From positions 248,001-312,000 of the forward strand of contig NZ_OCNJ01000001.1 of assembly GCF_900230255.1 (NCBI RefSeq): DNA of 64,000 nt. The letters are read 5' to 3'. The position numbers and the translations under genes were made by a program. Positions 1 through 10,751 of the stretch are shown piece after piece. This DNA is from Caenispirillum bisanense. GTDB taxonomy: Bacteria > Pseudomonadota > Alphaproteobacteria > Rhodospirillales > Rhodospirillaceae. Each line of letters starts with the position of its first letter. Positions within the stretch are counted from its first letter, which is position 1. A model generated the notes under the pieces. The model saw only the letters and a program-made list of their open reading frames with translations, searched no databases and had not been told where the DNA came from.

Positions 1-894
1 GAACTGGGCCGGGGTGCCTATGCCTTCACCGCCGAGGGGGACCCCAACACGGGCGTCATCGTCGGCGATACCGGCGTCATGGTCATCGACACCCAGGCGA
101 CGCCGCTCATGGCGCAGAAGGTGATCGCGGAAATCCGCAAGGTGACCGACAAGCCCATCACCCACATCCTCATGACCCACTATCACGCGGTGCGCGTGCT
201 CGGCGCAGCGGCCTACGAGGCGCACACGGTCATCGCGTCCAAGCGCACCCACGAGATGATCGTCGAGCGTGGCCAGCAGGACTGGGAGAGCGAGTTCGGC
301 CGCTTCCCGCGCCTGTTCCAGGGCCACGAGACCATCAAGAGCCTGACCTGGCCGACGGTGGTGTTCGACGGCAAGATCACCGTCGACCTCGGCAACCAGC
401 GGGTGGAGATCTGGAACCCCGGCCGCGGCCACACCCAGGGCGACACCATCGCCTGGCTGCCCGACCAGAAGATCCTCTACGCCGGCGACCTGGTGGAGTA
501 CGGCGCCACCCCCTACACCGGCGACGCCCACCTGCGCGACTGGCCGCACACCCTGCAGGCCCTGCGCGACCTGAAGCCCGCCAAGCTGGTTCCCGGCCGC
601 GGCGACGCCCTGCACAGCCCCGAGCAGTGCGACGAGGCCATGGCCGGCACCCAGGCCTTCCTGACCGACCTGTTCGAGACGGCGCAGCAGGGCGTGAAGG
701 AAGGCAAGGACCTGCAGCAGATCTATCGCATGGCGCGCGAGAAGATGGACCCGAAGTACGGCCACTGGGTCATCTACGACCACTGCATGCCGTTCGACGT
801 CGCCCGCGCCGTGGACGAGGCGCAGGGCCTCGACCGTCCCAACATCTGGACGGCCGAGCGCGACAAGGAAATCTGGGCGATGGCCGAAGCCTGA
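1..894 (+). CDS. MBL-fold metallo-hydrolase-like protein, 5' end outside window
   Basis: The reading frame is open from base 1, so the start lies upstream; the first internal ATG is at 79. The protein has a metallo-beta-lactamase fold: a THYHAVR segment (cac at 178), GHTQGD near 427-444, and YAGDLV near 480. The usual HxHxDH motif reads H-Y-H-A-V-R, and the late PGHG motif reads PGRG (Arg codon 598-600). The first-zinc ligands (two His plus the GHT His) and the bridging Asp remain, but the second-zinc ligands are replaced by Val, Arg and Arg. The substrate is unknown. Members with this motif may be mononuclear hydrolases or binding proteins; that is inference. It converges on uvrB. Confidence 0.8.
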   Translation, partial: ELGRGAYAFTAEGDPNTGVIVGDTGVMVIDTQATPLMAQKVIAEIRKVTDKPITHILMTHYHAVRVLGAAAYEAHTVIASKRTHEMIVERGQQDWESEFGRFPRLFQGHETIKSLTWPTVVFDGKITVDLGNQRVEIWNPGRGHTQGDTIAWLPDQKILYAGDLVEYGATPYTGDAHLRDWPHTLQALRDLKPAKLVPGRGDALHSPEQCDEAMAGTQAFLTDLFETAQQGVKEGKDLQQIYRMAREKMDPKYGHWVIYDHCMPFDVARAVDEAQGLDRPNIWTAERDKEIWAMAEA

Positions 895-936
895 GCCGGC
901 CCGCAGACCGCCCCGCCGCCCGGGACCGCGCCGGCC

Positions 937-3048
<2,112 letters not shown>

Positions 3049-3066
3049 GACGGGCGGGCACCCTTC

Positions 3067-3081
3067 GTTCGGTCATTGTTC
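3067..3081 (-). promoter_or_regulatory. LexA (SOS) box upstream of uvrB
   Basis: The plus strand reads GTTC-GGTCATT-GTTC; read along uvrB it is GAAC-N7-GAAC. This is the direct-repeat operator known for LexA in alphaproteobacteria. It ends 19 bases before the uvrB start codon, where a repressor would block transcription. Confidence 0.75.
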
Positions 3082-3115
3082 ACGACCGCCAAGGTGGACC
3101 GAACGGCCGCCGCGA

Positions 3116-3601
3116 TCAATAGCGGAGCGGCACCGTGATGACCATGGCACCGTTTTCCGGCGCCGCGAAGGCGGCCTCGTCGAAGGCGGCGTGGCGCGGA
3201 TCGGCGGCGTTGGAGACGCCCTCGCCCTCGATGACGAAGAACCCGAGCGCCCGGTCCAGCCGGCCGTTGCCGTTTTCGTCGTGCAGCACGCGCACGGCGT
3301 AGCGGCGGCCCGGCTCCAGCCCGTCGAACACGGCGGTGACGCGGCCCGGCGCCGCCGGCAGGTCCTGCACCTGGGTGGGGGCGGTGCCGTCGGGCTTTTC
3401 GAACGACTCGGGGCTTTCGAACAGGGCGACGCGCACCATGCCGCGATCGCTCTCCACATGCTCGGCCCGCACCTTGAGGCGCACGCCGTCGCTCAACGAC
3501 GCCGACTGATCGGCGGCGGCGATGGCGGGGACGACCGGGGCGGCGACGGCGAGGATGGCCGTCAGGGCGAGCGGACGGAGGGGGATCCGGCAGCGGAACA
3601 T
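3116..3601 (-). CDS. Secreted DUF2141-family protein (copy 1)
   Basis: 161 residues from the ATG at 3601; a longer upstream ORF exists but lacks a signal sequence at its start. From 3601 the protein opens with basic residues and a hydrophobic stretch (RPLALTAILAVAAPVVPAIA), a good Sec signal peptide. The mature part has DUF2141 hallmarks: VRVALFESPESF, a central beta-rich region, and an Asp-rich turn HDENGNGRLD followed by GEGVSN. The function of DUF2141 proteins is unknown; a periplasmic location is expected. A paralogue lies immediately upstream in the same direction (3684-4115). Confidence 0.85.
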   Translation of the reverse strand: MFRCRIPLRPLALTAILAVAAPVVPAIAAADQSASLSDGVRLKVRAEHVESDRGMVRVALFESPESFEKPDGTAPTQVQDLPAAPGRVTAVFDGLEPGRRYAVRVLHDENGNGRLDRALGFFVIEGEGVSNAADPRHAAFDEAAFAAPENGAMVITVPLRY

Positions 3602-3683
3602 GGGCGGCGCGTCACGTCGGGTGGCAGGGCGGGGAACGGCCCGTGTGATGCCCCCGAACCGTGGCGAGAGTATGGCAGAGGCG

Positions 3684-4115
3684 TCAGTAGTGCAGGCGGA
3701 TGCGCACCGTGGCGCCGGCCTCCGGCACACTGAACGACGCCGTTTCCCACCGCGGGCGGCTGAGCGGGCCGGCGCTGTTGGAGACGCCCCAGCCCTCGCT
3801 CGGCAGCAGGCCGAGGGCGCGGTTCAGCTCTCCGTTGCGGTCGGCGTCGTGGTAGACGGTGACCGCATAGGTGCCGGGCGCCACATCGGCGAACACCGCC
3901 GTCACCTCGCCGGGGGCCGCCGGCAGCACCAGCCGGGTCCGTTGCTTGCCCGTCTCGCCGAAGGTCTCCGGGCGGTCGAACAGGGCGATGCGCAGGTCGC
4001 CCCGGTCGTCGCGGACACCTTCCACCGTCACCGTAAGGCCGGCGGCCCATGCGGACGGCGCGGCGGCGACCGCGAGGCAGGCGGCGAGGGCGAGGGTGTG
4101 GGCGGCGCGGGGCAT
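3684..4115 (-). CDS. Secreted DUF2141-family protein (copy 2)
   Basis: 143 residues with a clear signal peptide (MPRAAHTLALAACLAVAAAPSAWA). The mature domain carries the same signatures as the next gene: LRIALFDRPETF, YHDADRNGELN and GWGVSN. The two are tandem paralogues, 82 bases apart, probably one transcript read from the region it shares with the divergent FNR-like gene. The role is unknown. The Asp/Asn-rich turn looks like a calcium-binding loop, but this is untested. Confidence 0.85.
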   Translation of the reverse strand: MPRAAHTLALAACLAVAAAPSAWAAGLTVTVEGVRDDRGDLRIALFDRPETFGETGKQRTRLVLPAAPGEVTAVFADVAPGTYAVTVYHDADRNGELNRALGLLPSEGWGVSNSAGPLSRPRWETASFSVPEAGATVRIRLHY

Positions 4116-4128
4116 GGCTGCGGTGTCT

Positions 4129-4159
4129 ATCGAAAGGGGTGGCGTGTCCTCTTTTCGAT
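4129..4159. promoter_or_regulatory. Inverted repeat between DUF2141 and FNR-like genes
   Basis: ATCGAAA (4129-4135) and TTTCGAT (4153-4159) form a perfect 7-base inverted repeat with a 17-base gap, in the 119-base space between two divergent genes. It does not match the FNR box (TTGAT-N4-ATCAA). It could be an operator for either gene; this is a weak inference. Confidence 0.3.
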
Positions 4160-4234
4160 CGCGACCATGGCAGCAGTGTGGCGAGGGCGCGCGCGGGCGG
4201 CTATGGTGGCGCGCGCAACAGGGAGTTCCGCGCC

Positions 4235-5008
4235 ATGCCGCAGCCGGCCCGCCAGGCCTTCCCCGCCGCCGTCGTCTCCACCGGCTCCAGTTCCGAGGGC
4301 TGCCGCCGCACCGGCCGCTGCCGCGCCTGCACGGTCCGCGCCAACGCGCTGTTCGTCGACCTGCCGCTGGACGAACTGGACCGCATCGCGCCGAGCGTGC
4401 CCGACCTGGTGGTGCCCGCCGGCCAGCGGCTCTACGACGGCGGCGACTGGCCCAACGCCCTGTTCATCGTCCGCCGCGGCGTCGTGAAGCTGGAGCAGTA
4501 CCTGCCCGACGGCAGCTACCGCATCGTGCGGCTGGCGCGGCGCACCGACATCCTGGCGCTGGAGTCGCTGCTGGAGACGGCCTGCGACCACACCGCCGTC
4601 GCCCTGACGGAGGTGGAGGTCTGCCGCGTGCCCCTGCCGGTGGTGCGCCTCGTGATGGAAAAGCAGGCGTGGCTGGCCGAGCGCATGATCCACCACTGGC
4701 ACCGCGCCGTGCGCAACGCCGACGTCTGGCTCACCCACTACGCCACCGGCAGCGCCCGCCAGCGCATGGCGCGGCTGCTCGGCGACCTGCACGACCTGGA
4801 GACGGCGGCGCTGCCGCCCAACTCCGGCCGCCCGGCGGTGGAACTGCCGTCGCGCGACGACGTCGGCGCCATCCTCGGCATCACCAAGGAAACCGCGAGT
4901 CGCCTCGTCGCCGACTTCCGCCGCGCCGGCCTGTTGGTGAACGTCGGCCCGCGCCACGTGCGGGTGGACCGGGCGGGCCTCGCCGCCATCGCGGACATCG
5001 ACGGCTGA
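4235..5008 (+). CDS. CRP/FNR-family transcriptional regulator, FNR-like with four cysteines
   Basis: 257 residues from the ATG at 4235; the frame is open further upstream but family similarity begins here. Domain order: a Cys-rich N-terminus (C23, C29, C32), a cyclic-nucleotide-binding-like beta barrel (about 40-150), and a C-terminal winged helix. C130 in TEVEVCRVP aligns with E. coli FNR Cys122. The recognition helix ITKETASRLV keeps the E-x-x-S-R of FNR, which reads TTGAT half-sites. An oxygen-sensing 4Fe-4S cluster is therefore plausible, but the spacing C-x5-C-x2-C is reversed relative to E. coli (C-x2-C-x5-C). It is divergent from the DUF2141 pair. Confidence 0.88.
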   Translation: MPQPARQAFPAAVVSTGSSSEGCRRTGRCRACTVRANALFVDLPLDELDRIAPSVPDLVVPAGQRLYDGGDWPNALFIVRRGVVKLEQYLPDGSYRIVRLARRTDILALESLLETACDHTAVALTEVEVCRVPLPVVRLVMEKQAWLAERMIHHWHRAVRNADVWLTHYATGSARQRMARLLGDLHDLETAALPPNSGRPAVELPSRDDVGAILGITKETASRLVADFRRAGLLVNVGPRHVRVDRAGLAAIADIDG

Positions 5009-5035
5009 CGAGCCGTGCCTGCCAACGACGGCTGA

Positions 5036-6346
<1,311 letters not shown>

Positions 6347-6407
6347 GACCGGTCCGCCGGTAACGGGAAAGCCCCGCAGGCCGGTGACCCGACCGCGTGG
6401 AAATCGC

Positions 6408-6446
6408 AGCCAGCCTGGATTGATAGTCCAGGCTGGCTGTGCCTTT
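6408..6446 (+). terminator. Rho-independent terminator after aspC
   Basis: A perfect 12-base stem, AGCCAGCCTGGA (6408-6419) with TCCAGGCTGGCT (6427-6438), closes a 7-base loop and is followed by GTGCCTTTT. Confidence 0.9.
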
Positions 6447-6493
6447 TCCGGCGCGGCAGCCGATCAGGCCAAACCGGGCATCGGTGATCGATC

Positions 6494-6522
6494 TTGACGA
6501 GGTATGGAATTTTCCCTACTTC
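6494..6522 (+). promoter_or_regulatory. Candidate promoter of the prlF/yhaV pair
   Basis: TTGACG (6494-6499), a 17-base spacer and TACTTC (6517-6522) lie upstream of the ATG at 6549. The -10 match is poor. The in-frame ATG at 6504 falls inside the promoter, which argues against it as the start. Confidence 0.45.
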
Positions 6523-6548
6523 TTGAGTCGTCAGTTGGGAGCCCGGCC

Positions 6549-6878
6549 ATGAGTGACCCCGCAGTCATCGCACGCACCTGTGCCGTCAGTCGCAAGGGGC
6601 AGACCACCTTGCCTTTGGCGGTCCGGCAAATCCTCGGCGTCCGTGACGGCGGACAGGTCGTAGTGCGCGCCGAGGGGCGTCGCGTCATCATCGAGCCAGT
6701 CGAAGCGGAACATCGCGACCCGGCCATCGGCGCCTTCCTGCGGCTGATTGCCGACGATGTCGCCGCCGGCCGCAACATCGGTGTCCTGCCCGACGATCTG
6801 CTCCAGACCCTCGAAACCATCCTTCACGACGTCGACGTGGATCTCGACGAGCCTATCGAGGGCGACGTGTGTCTCTGA
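6549..6878 (+). CDS. prlF: PrlF-family antitoxin (AbrB-like)
   Basis: 109 residues from the ATG at 6549, with GGGA about 8 bases upstream. The N-terminal half is an AbrB/MazE-type swapped-hairpin DNA-binding domain: CAVSRKGQTTLPLAVRQILGVRDG matches the PrlF pattern. The C-terminal half is acidic (DVDVDLDEPIEGDV), typical of the toxin-neutralising part. It neutralises YhaV and should autoregulate the operon. Its end overlaps the toxin start by 10 bases, so translation is coupled. Confidence 0.9.
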   Translation: MSDPAVIARTCAVSRKGQTTLPLAVRQILGVRDGGQVVVRAEGRRVIIEPVEAEHRDPAIGAFLRLIADDVAAGRNIGVLPDDLLQTLETILHDVDVDLDEPIEGDVCL

Positions 6879-7369
6879 CGGTCAACGGCTGGACACTGCG
6901 GTTCCACGGCATGATGATCGGCCAGATCCGCGCCCTGGCCGAGGCCTTCCAGCGGGCGCGAGCCAACGACCCGAGCGGGTATCGCCGCAATGCGAACGTT
7001 CGCGTGCTGGCGGCCATCGCGAAGCTGGTCTTGTCGACCATCCCTCAGGACCCAGGCCATGCCAACTGTCGCATCGGCAACACCATGGGGGATGAGTATC
7101 GCCATTGGTCGCGGGCCAAGTTCGGCCAGCGCTTCCGTCTGTTCTTCCGCTACGACAGCCGCGCCAGGATCATCATCTTCGCATGGGTCAACGACGAGAC
7201 CACGTTGCGGGCGCGCGGCAGCAAGACGGATCCCTACACTGTCTTCAAAGGCATGCTGGATCGAGGTAATCCGCCGGACACGTGGAACGACCTCATGGCG
7301 GCCGCCGGGGATTTGCCATCCGAACTACAGGCGGCGCTGCAGAACGCCGGTGCGGCGGATCGGGAATAG
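6869..7369 (+). CDS. yhaV: YhaV-family toxin (RNase)
   Basis: 166 residues from a GTG at 6869, inside the 3' end of the antitoxin gene. Strong family similarity to E. coli YhaV: an N-terminal VNGWTLRFHG, then FGQRFRLFFRYDS, IIIFAWVNDETTLR, and SKTDPYTVFKGMLDRGNPPDTW. YhaV is a RelE-superfamily ribosome-dependent mRNase blocked by PrlF. The reading frame is intact and all family blocks are present, so the module looks functional. It converges on the small gene at 7379-7600, with 9 bases between them. Confidence 0.93.
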   Translation: MSLTVNGWTLRFHGMMIGQIRALAEAFQRARANDPSGYRRNANVRVLAAIAKLVLSTIPQDPGHANCRIGNTMGDEYRHWSRAKFGQRFRLFFRYDSRARIIIFAWVNDETTLRARGSKTDPYTVFKGMLDRGNPPDTWNDLMAAAGDLPSELQAALQNAGAADRE

Positions 7370-7378
7370 TCCGAACCG

Positions 7379-7600
7379 CTACACCGACCGCGTCTGCAGG
7401 GCGCGTTTGAAGGACGCGCGGTCGTCCTCGCGCGAGAAGTAGATGGTGATCGTCTTGGTCACCAGGTCGTCGGCGATGGCCTCCACCTGCACCTGCCAGT
7501 CGCCCATGCAATAGCGTTCGAGCCAGTGTTCGATCTGGTCGAGGGTCTTGCGAGTCGTCAGCTTGGTGGCGCAGCGGGCGTCGATGGTGCTCGGGGTCAT
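7379..7600 (-). CDS. Small conserved-looking protein of unknown function
   Basis: 73 residues from the ATG at 7600, chosen because GAGGA lies 7 bases upstream (the longer in-frame ORF has no such site). The sequence is mixed alpha/beta: a helical part LDQIEHWLERYCMGDWQVQVE followed by a strand-rich IADDLVTKTITIYFSREDDRASF. No motif that I recognise. It is soluble with no signal or membrane segment. A perfect palindrome lies 77 bases upstream (7677-7690). Confidence 0.65.
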   Translation of the reverse strand: MTPSTIDARCATKLTTRKTLDQIEHWLERYCMGDWQVQVEAIADDLVTKTITIYFSREDDRASFKRALQTRSV

Positions 7601-7676
7601 GCAGGTCCTCAACGGGAACGCGGGGGGACGCCTTCCTCTTTCCGCCCATGTGGGGACAAGCGGGCGCCCGCCGGCA

Positions 7677-7690
7677 GTGACGCCCGTCAC
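7677..7690. promoter_or_regulatory. Palindrome GTGACG-CC-CGTCAC
   Basis: A perfect 6-base inverted repeat with a 2-base gap in the 147-base gap between the MFS gene end and the small gene at 7379-7600. It could be an operator for the small gene. No factor can be assigned. Confidence 0.35.
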
Positions 7691-7747
7691 AGCATGGCCC
7701 GATGCCGCGAGACCTGTCCACCGCGAAAGGGTGGGGGCGAGCGCCCG

Positions 7748-8926
7748 CTATCCCGCCCGCCGCGCCGCCACCGCCGACAGCACCGCGCCGGCCAGGGCTG
7801 CCGCCACCACGGCGACGATGAAGCCGTGCGGCATCCACAGGGTCAGCGCCCCGCCGGCGGCGGTCGGGCCGATCATGGCGCCGGCCTGGTAGAGGATCAG
7901 GAAGGCGGCGTTGGCGACGGCCAGGTCCTGCGGCGGCGTGCGCTCGCCCAGGATGGCGAGCCCGACGGTGTAGAAGCCGATCAACAGCCCGCCGCACAGG
8001 AACACCACCGCGAAGCCGAACCACCCCGGAGTCGCCGCCGCCGGCAGCGCCAGCGCGCAGACGGCGAAGGCGAGGCACAGGCCGACCAGCAGCGTGCGGC
8101 GCGGCAGGCGGTCGGCCAGCCAGCCGATGGGGAACTGCAGCACGATGCCGCCGATCATCAGCAGCGTCAGCGACCGCAGCGCCAGATCCGTCTCCGCGCC
8201 GCCGGCCAGCAGGTAGTTGGGCAGCAGCGAGAAATGGCTCATTTCAAGCAGCCCGCCCAGGAAGGCGCCGGCCATGGCCGCCGGCACCCGCCGCACCACG
8301 CCGAGGATGCCCGTCTCGGGATGCGCCGGCAGGGGCGGCGCGAGGCGCGCGGCGGCGATGATGGGCACCGCCGCCAGGGCGACGCCAATGGCGCCCACCA
8401 GGAAGGGCGGCCAGCCCGTCGTGCCCACCGCCTCCAGCACCAGCGGCCCGACGGCGAAGCCGCTGAACAGGGCGATGGAATAGAGCGCGATCATGCGGCC
8501 GCGGGCGGCGTCGCTGGTGACGGTGTTGATCCACGTCTCGCCCACCAGCCACGGCAGGGCCAGCCCGGCGCCCATGAAGAAGCGCAGGGCGATCCACGGC
8601 CCGATGCCGGGCAGCAGCTTCATGAGCAGGAAGCCGGCCGCCACCACGAAGCAGCCGAGCGTCATGGCCGGCACCGCACCCAACCGCCCCACCAGCCGCG
8701 GGAACACCGGCAGCAGCAGGAAGATGGCGAGCGCCGGCATGCTGCCCGCGAGGCCGGTCAGCCACGCCGGGGCGCCCCAGGCCTCGAAGGTCAGCGAGGT
8801 CAGCGGGTAGCCGATGCCGTAGGAGATGCCGACGCCGAAGGACGACACCACCACGGCCCCGATGCTGAGCACCCGCTCCACCGGGGTGAAGGCGGCGGCG
8901 GTGCAGGAGGATGCGGGCTCGGTCAT
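7748..8926 (-). CDS. MFS transporter, YcaD-like
   Basis: 392 residues from the ATG at 8926. About 12 hydrophobic segments can be traced from residue 17 to the C-terminus, with the two-bundle layout of the major facilitator superfamily. The GETWINTVTSDAARGRMIALYS stretch resembles the YcaD subgroup, as does the second-half QFPIGWLADRLPRRT loop. YcaD-like carriers have no agreed substrate. It follows the secreted-protein gene at 8931-9356 with only 4 bases between, so the two are probably cotranscribed. Confidence 0.85.
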   Translation of the reverse strand: MTEPASSCTAAAFTPVERVLSIGAVVVSSFGVGISYGIGYPLTSLTFEAWGAPAWLTGLAGSMPALAIFLLLPVFPRLVGRLGAVPAMTLGCFVVAAGFLLMKLLPGIGPWIALRFFMGAGLALPWLVGETWINTVTSDAARGRMIALYSIALFSGFAVGPLVLEAVGTTGWPPFLVGAIGVALAAVPIIAAARLAPPLPAHPETGILGVVRRVPAAMAGAFLGGLLEMSHFSLLPNYLLAGGAETDLALRSLTLLMIGGIVLQFPIGWLADRLPRRTLLVGLCLAFAVCALALPAAATPGWFGFAVVFLCGGLLIGFYTVGLAILGERTPPQDLAVANAAFLILYQAGAMIGPTAAGGALTLWMPHGFIVAVVAAALAGAVLSAVAARRAG

Positions 8927-8930
8927 GGCG

Positions 8931-9356
8931 TCAGTCCTGCGGTGTGCCCGGCGGCATGAGCACCGCCCGGTCGTCGCCGGTGCGGGCGTCGAGCGTGCGG
9001 TAGACCCCGGTGCCGAAGCGGTAGAAGTGGACGCAGGTCTCGCGCCCCTGCCCGATGGCGTCCCAGCGGGTGCAGAGCGCATTGCCGTCGCGCCGCCACG
9101 CCCCGGCGCTGTCGCCGCCGCCGCTGCCGTCGCGCCGCGTCCAGGTGATGCGGGCGCCGCCGCCGGGCGTGAAGGTCTGGGTGCCGGTGGAGCCGGGGGC
9201 GCGGAAGTCCCACGCGGCGCCGCCGTCGACCAGGGCCGCCAGCTCGTCGGCCGTCAGCACCCGGTCGCCGCCGCCGTCCTGCGCGGTGGCGGCGGGCGCG
9301 GCGGCGAGCAGCAGCGCCGCGAGCAGCACGACGGCCGGGCGATGGCTTCGCATCAT
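8931..9356 (-). CDS. Secreted protein of unknown function
   Basis: 141 residues. The N-terminus is a signal peptide (PAVVLLAALLLAAAPAATAQ). The mature part begins with LTADELAALVDGGAAWDF and continues with beta-strand-rich text (GTQTFTPGGGARITWTRRDG, WRRDGNALCTRWDAIGQGRETCVHFYR). This pattern of W..dG..lCtrw....etCv.fyr resembles DUF995-type periplasmic proteins; I hold that loosely. Two cysteines could form a disulphide. It precedes the MFS gene by 4 bases. Confidence 0.7.
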   Translation of the reverse strand: MMRSHRPAVVLLAALLLAAAPAATAQDGGGDRVLTADELAALVDGGAAWDFRAPGSTGTQTFTPGGGARITWTRRDGSGGGDSAGAWRRDGNALCTRWDAIGQGRETCVHFYRFGTGVYRTLDARTGDDRAVLMPPGTPQD

Positions 9357-9376
9357 GTCTTTCCGTGCTCCGTCTC

Positions 9377-9649
9377 TTACTGGGTCGCGCCGCCGCTGGC
9401 CGTCTTCAGCGTCACGACCTCGCCGGCGATGAGGAAGGTAACCTCGCCGTTCTTCGCGCGGTAGGTCCAGGTCTCGATGGGGCCGAGCTTCTGGATGTCG
9501 TCGGGCTGGCCCAGCGCCTCGCGCAGCTGGGCCTTGGTCTCGACCGTCTCGGCCTTGGTCAGCAGGTCCTCCTTGCTCGGCTCGCAGGCGGCGAGCGGCA
9601 GGGCGAGGGCGACGGCCAGGGCGGGGACGAGGAGGCGGCGGAACGGCAT
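9377..9649 (-). CDS. Small outer-membrane or periplasmic lipoprotein
   Basis: 90 residues from the ATG at 9649. The N-terminus MPFRRLLVPALAVALALPLAAC ends in a lipobox (LAAC), so it should be lipidated by the Lgt/LspA pathway. The mature part KEDLLTKAETVETKAQLREALGQPDDIQKLGPIETWTYR resembles SmpA/OmlA-style folds, where a short alpha segment precedes G.PD...k.g..e.W.Y. This similarity is weak and the role is unknown. It lies 20 bases upstream of the secreted-protein gene in the same direction. Confidence 0.75.
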   Translation of the reverse strand: MPFRRLLVPALAVALALPLAACEPSKEDLLTKAETVETKAQLREALGQPDDIQKLGPIETWTYRAKNGEVTFLIAGEVVTLKTASGGATQ

Positions 9650-9844
9650 GGTCGGAGTCCGGATCGAAGGGGGAACGGGCGTCACCATGGCGCGTGGCGC
9701 GGCTCTTCGCAACCGCGGAAGACTCGCAATCCGGCCCTGGAACCGTTAAAACAAGGACTTGCGCCCATTGTGCAGGGCGTCAACGAATGCGCAACCTTCG
9801 TCGCCTATCCTTCATCCCTCAGGTAGAGAACGCCAGGCCGACCG

Positions 9845-10690
9845 ATGAAATTCACCGGAACCGAGAACTACGTCGCCACCGAGGATCTGATGGTGGCCGT
9901 CAACGCCACCGTCACGCTGCAGCGGCCGCTGCTGGTGAAGGGCGAGCCCGGCACCGGCAAGACGGTGCTGGCCCAGGAAGTGGCGAAGGCCCTCGGCCTG
10001 CCGCTGGTGTCGTGGCACGTGAAGTCGACGACCAAGGCGCAGCACGGCCTCTATGAATACGACGCGGTGTCGCGCCTGCGCGATTCGCAGCTGGGCGACG
10101 AACGGGTGCACGACATCCGCAACTACATCCGCCCCGGCAAGCTGTGGGAAGCCTTCACCCGCGAGGGCGGCTGCGTGCTGCTCATCGACGAGATCGACAA
10201 GGCCGACATCGAGTTCCCGAACGACCTGTTGCAGGAACTCGACCGCATGGAATTCTTCGTCCACGAGACCGGCGAGACGGTGAGCGCCGCCACCCGCCCC
10301 GTGGTCATCATCACGTCCAACAACGAGAAGGAGCTGCCGGACGCCTTCCTGCGCCGCTGCTTCTTCCACTACATCCGCTTCCCCGACGCCGAGACCATGC
10401 AGCGCATCGTCGACGTGCACTTCCCCGCCGTGAAGGCGGCGCTGGTGCGCGAGGCCATGGCCGTGTTCTACGACCTGCGCGAGGTGCCGGGGCTGAAGAA
10501 GAAGCCGTCCACCAGCGAGCTGCTCGACTGGCTCAAGCTGCTGGTGGCCGACGACCTGTCGCCCGAGGCGCTGCGCGCCAAGGACGTCAAGACCATGCTG
10601 CCGCCGCTGCACGGCGCCCTGCTCAAGAGCGAGCAGGACGTGCATCTGCTGGAGCGTCTGGCCTTCCTCGCCCGCCGCGAGAAGCGCTGA
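9845..10690 (+). CDS. MoxR-family AAA+ ATPase
   Basis: 281 residues. Walker A GEPGTGKT at 33-40, Walker B LLIDEIDKAD with D115/E116, and a sensor-1 asparagine in ITSNNEKELPDAFLRRC. The C-terminal part is the short helical lid of the MoxR family. MoxR ATPases act as chaperones that insert metals or assemble complexes, normally with a VWA-domain partner, encoded here two genes downstream (11382-12566). This arrangement resembles RavA-ViaA and the CoxD-CoxE pair of CO dehydrogenase, although no target enzyme is encoded in the window. Confidence 0.92.
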   Translation: MKFTGTENYVATEDLMVAVNATVTLQRPLLVKGEPGTGKTVLAQEVAKALGLPLVSWHVKSTTKAQHGLYEYDAVSRLRDSQLGDERVHDIRNYIRPGKLWEAFTREGGCVLLIDEIDKADIEFPNDLLQELDRMEFFVHETGETVSAATRPVVIITSNNEKELPDAFLRRCFFHYIRFPDAETMQRIVDVHFPAVKAALVREAMAVFYDLREVPGLKKKPSTSELLDWLKLLVADDLSPEALRAKDVKTMLPPLHGALLKSEQDVHLLERLAFLARREKR

Positions 10691-10751
10691 ACCGAAGGCC
10701 AGGGGGCCGCAAGGGGAGACCGAGGGGATCGACGGGAAACATCGGGGCATC

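Noticed and set aside
4049-4234. Upstream extension of the FNR-like gene
   Set aside because: The added residues are Arg/Gly-rich and overlap the DUF2141 gene; the Cys-rich FNR-type start is right after the ATG at 4235.
6504-6548. ATG at 6504 as antitoxin start
   Set aside because: It falls inside the likely promoter, and PrlF similarity begins after the ATG at 6549.
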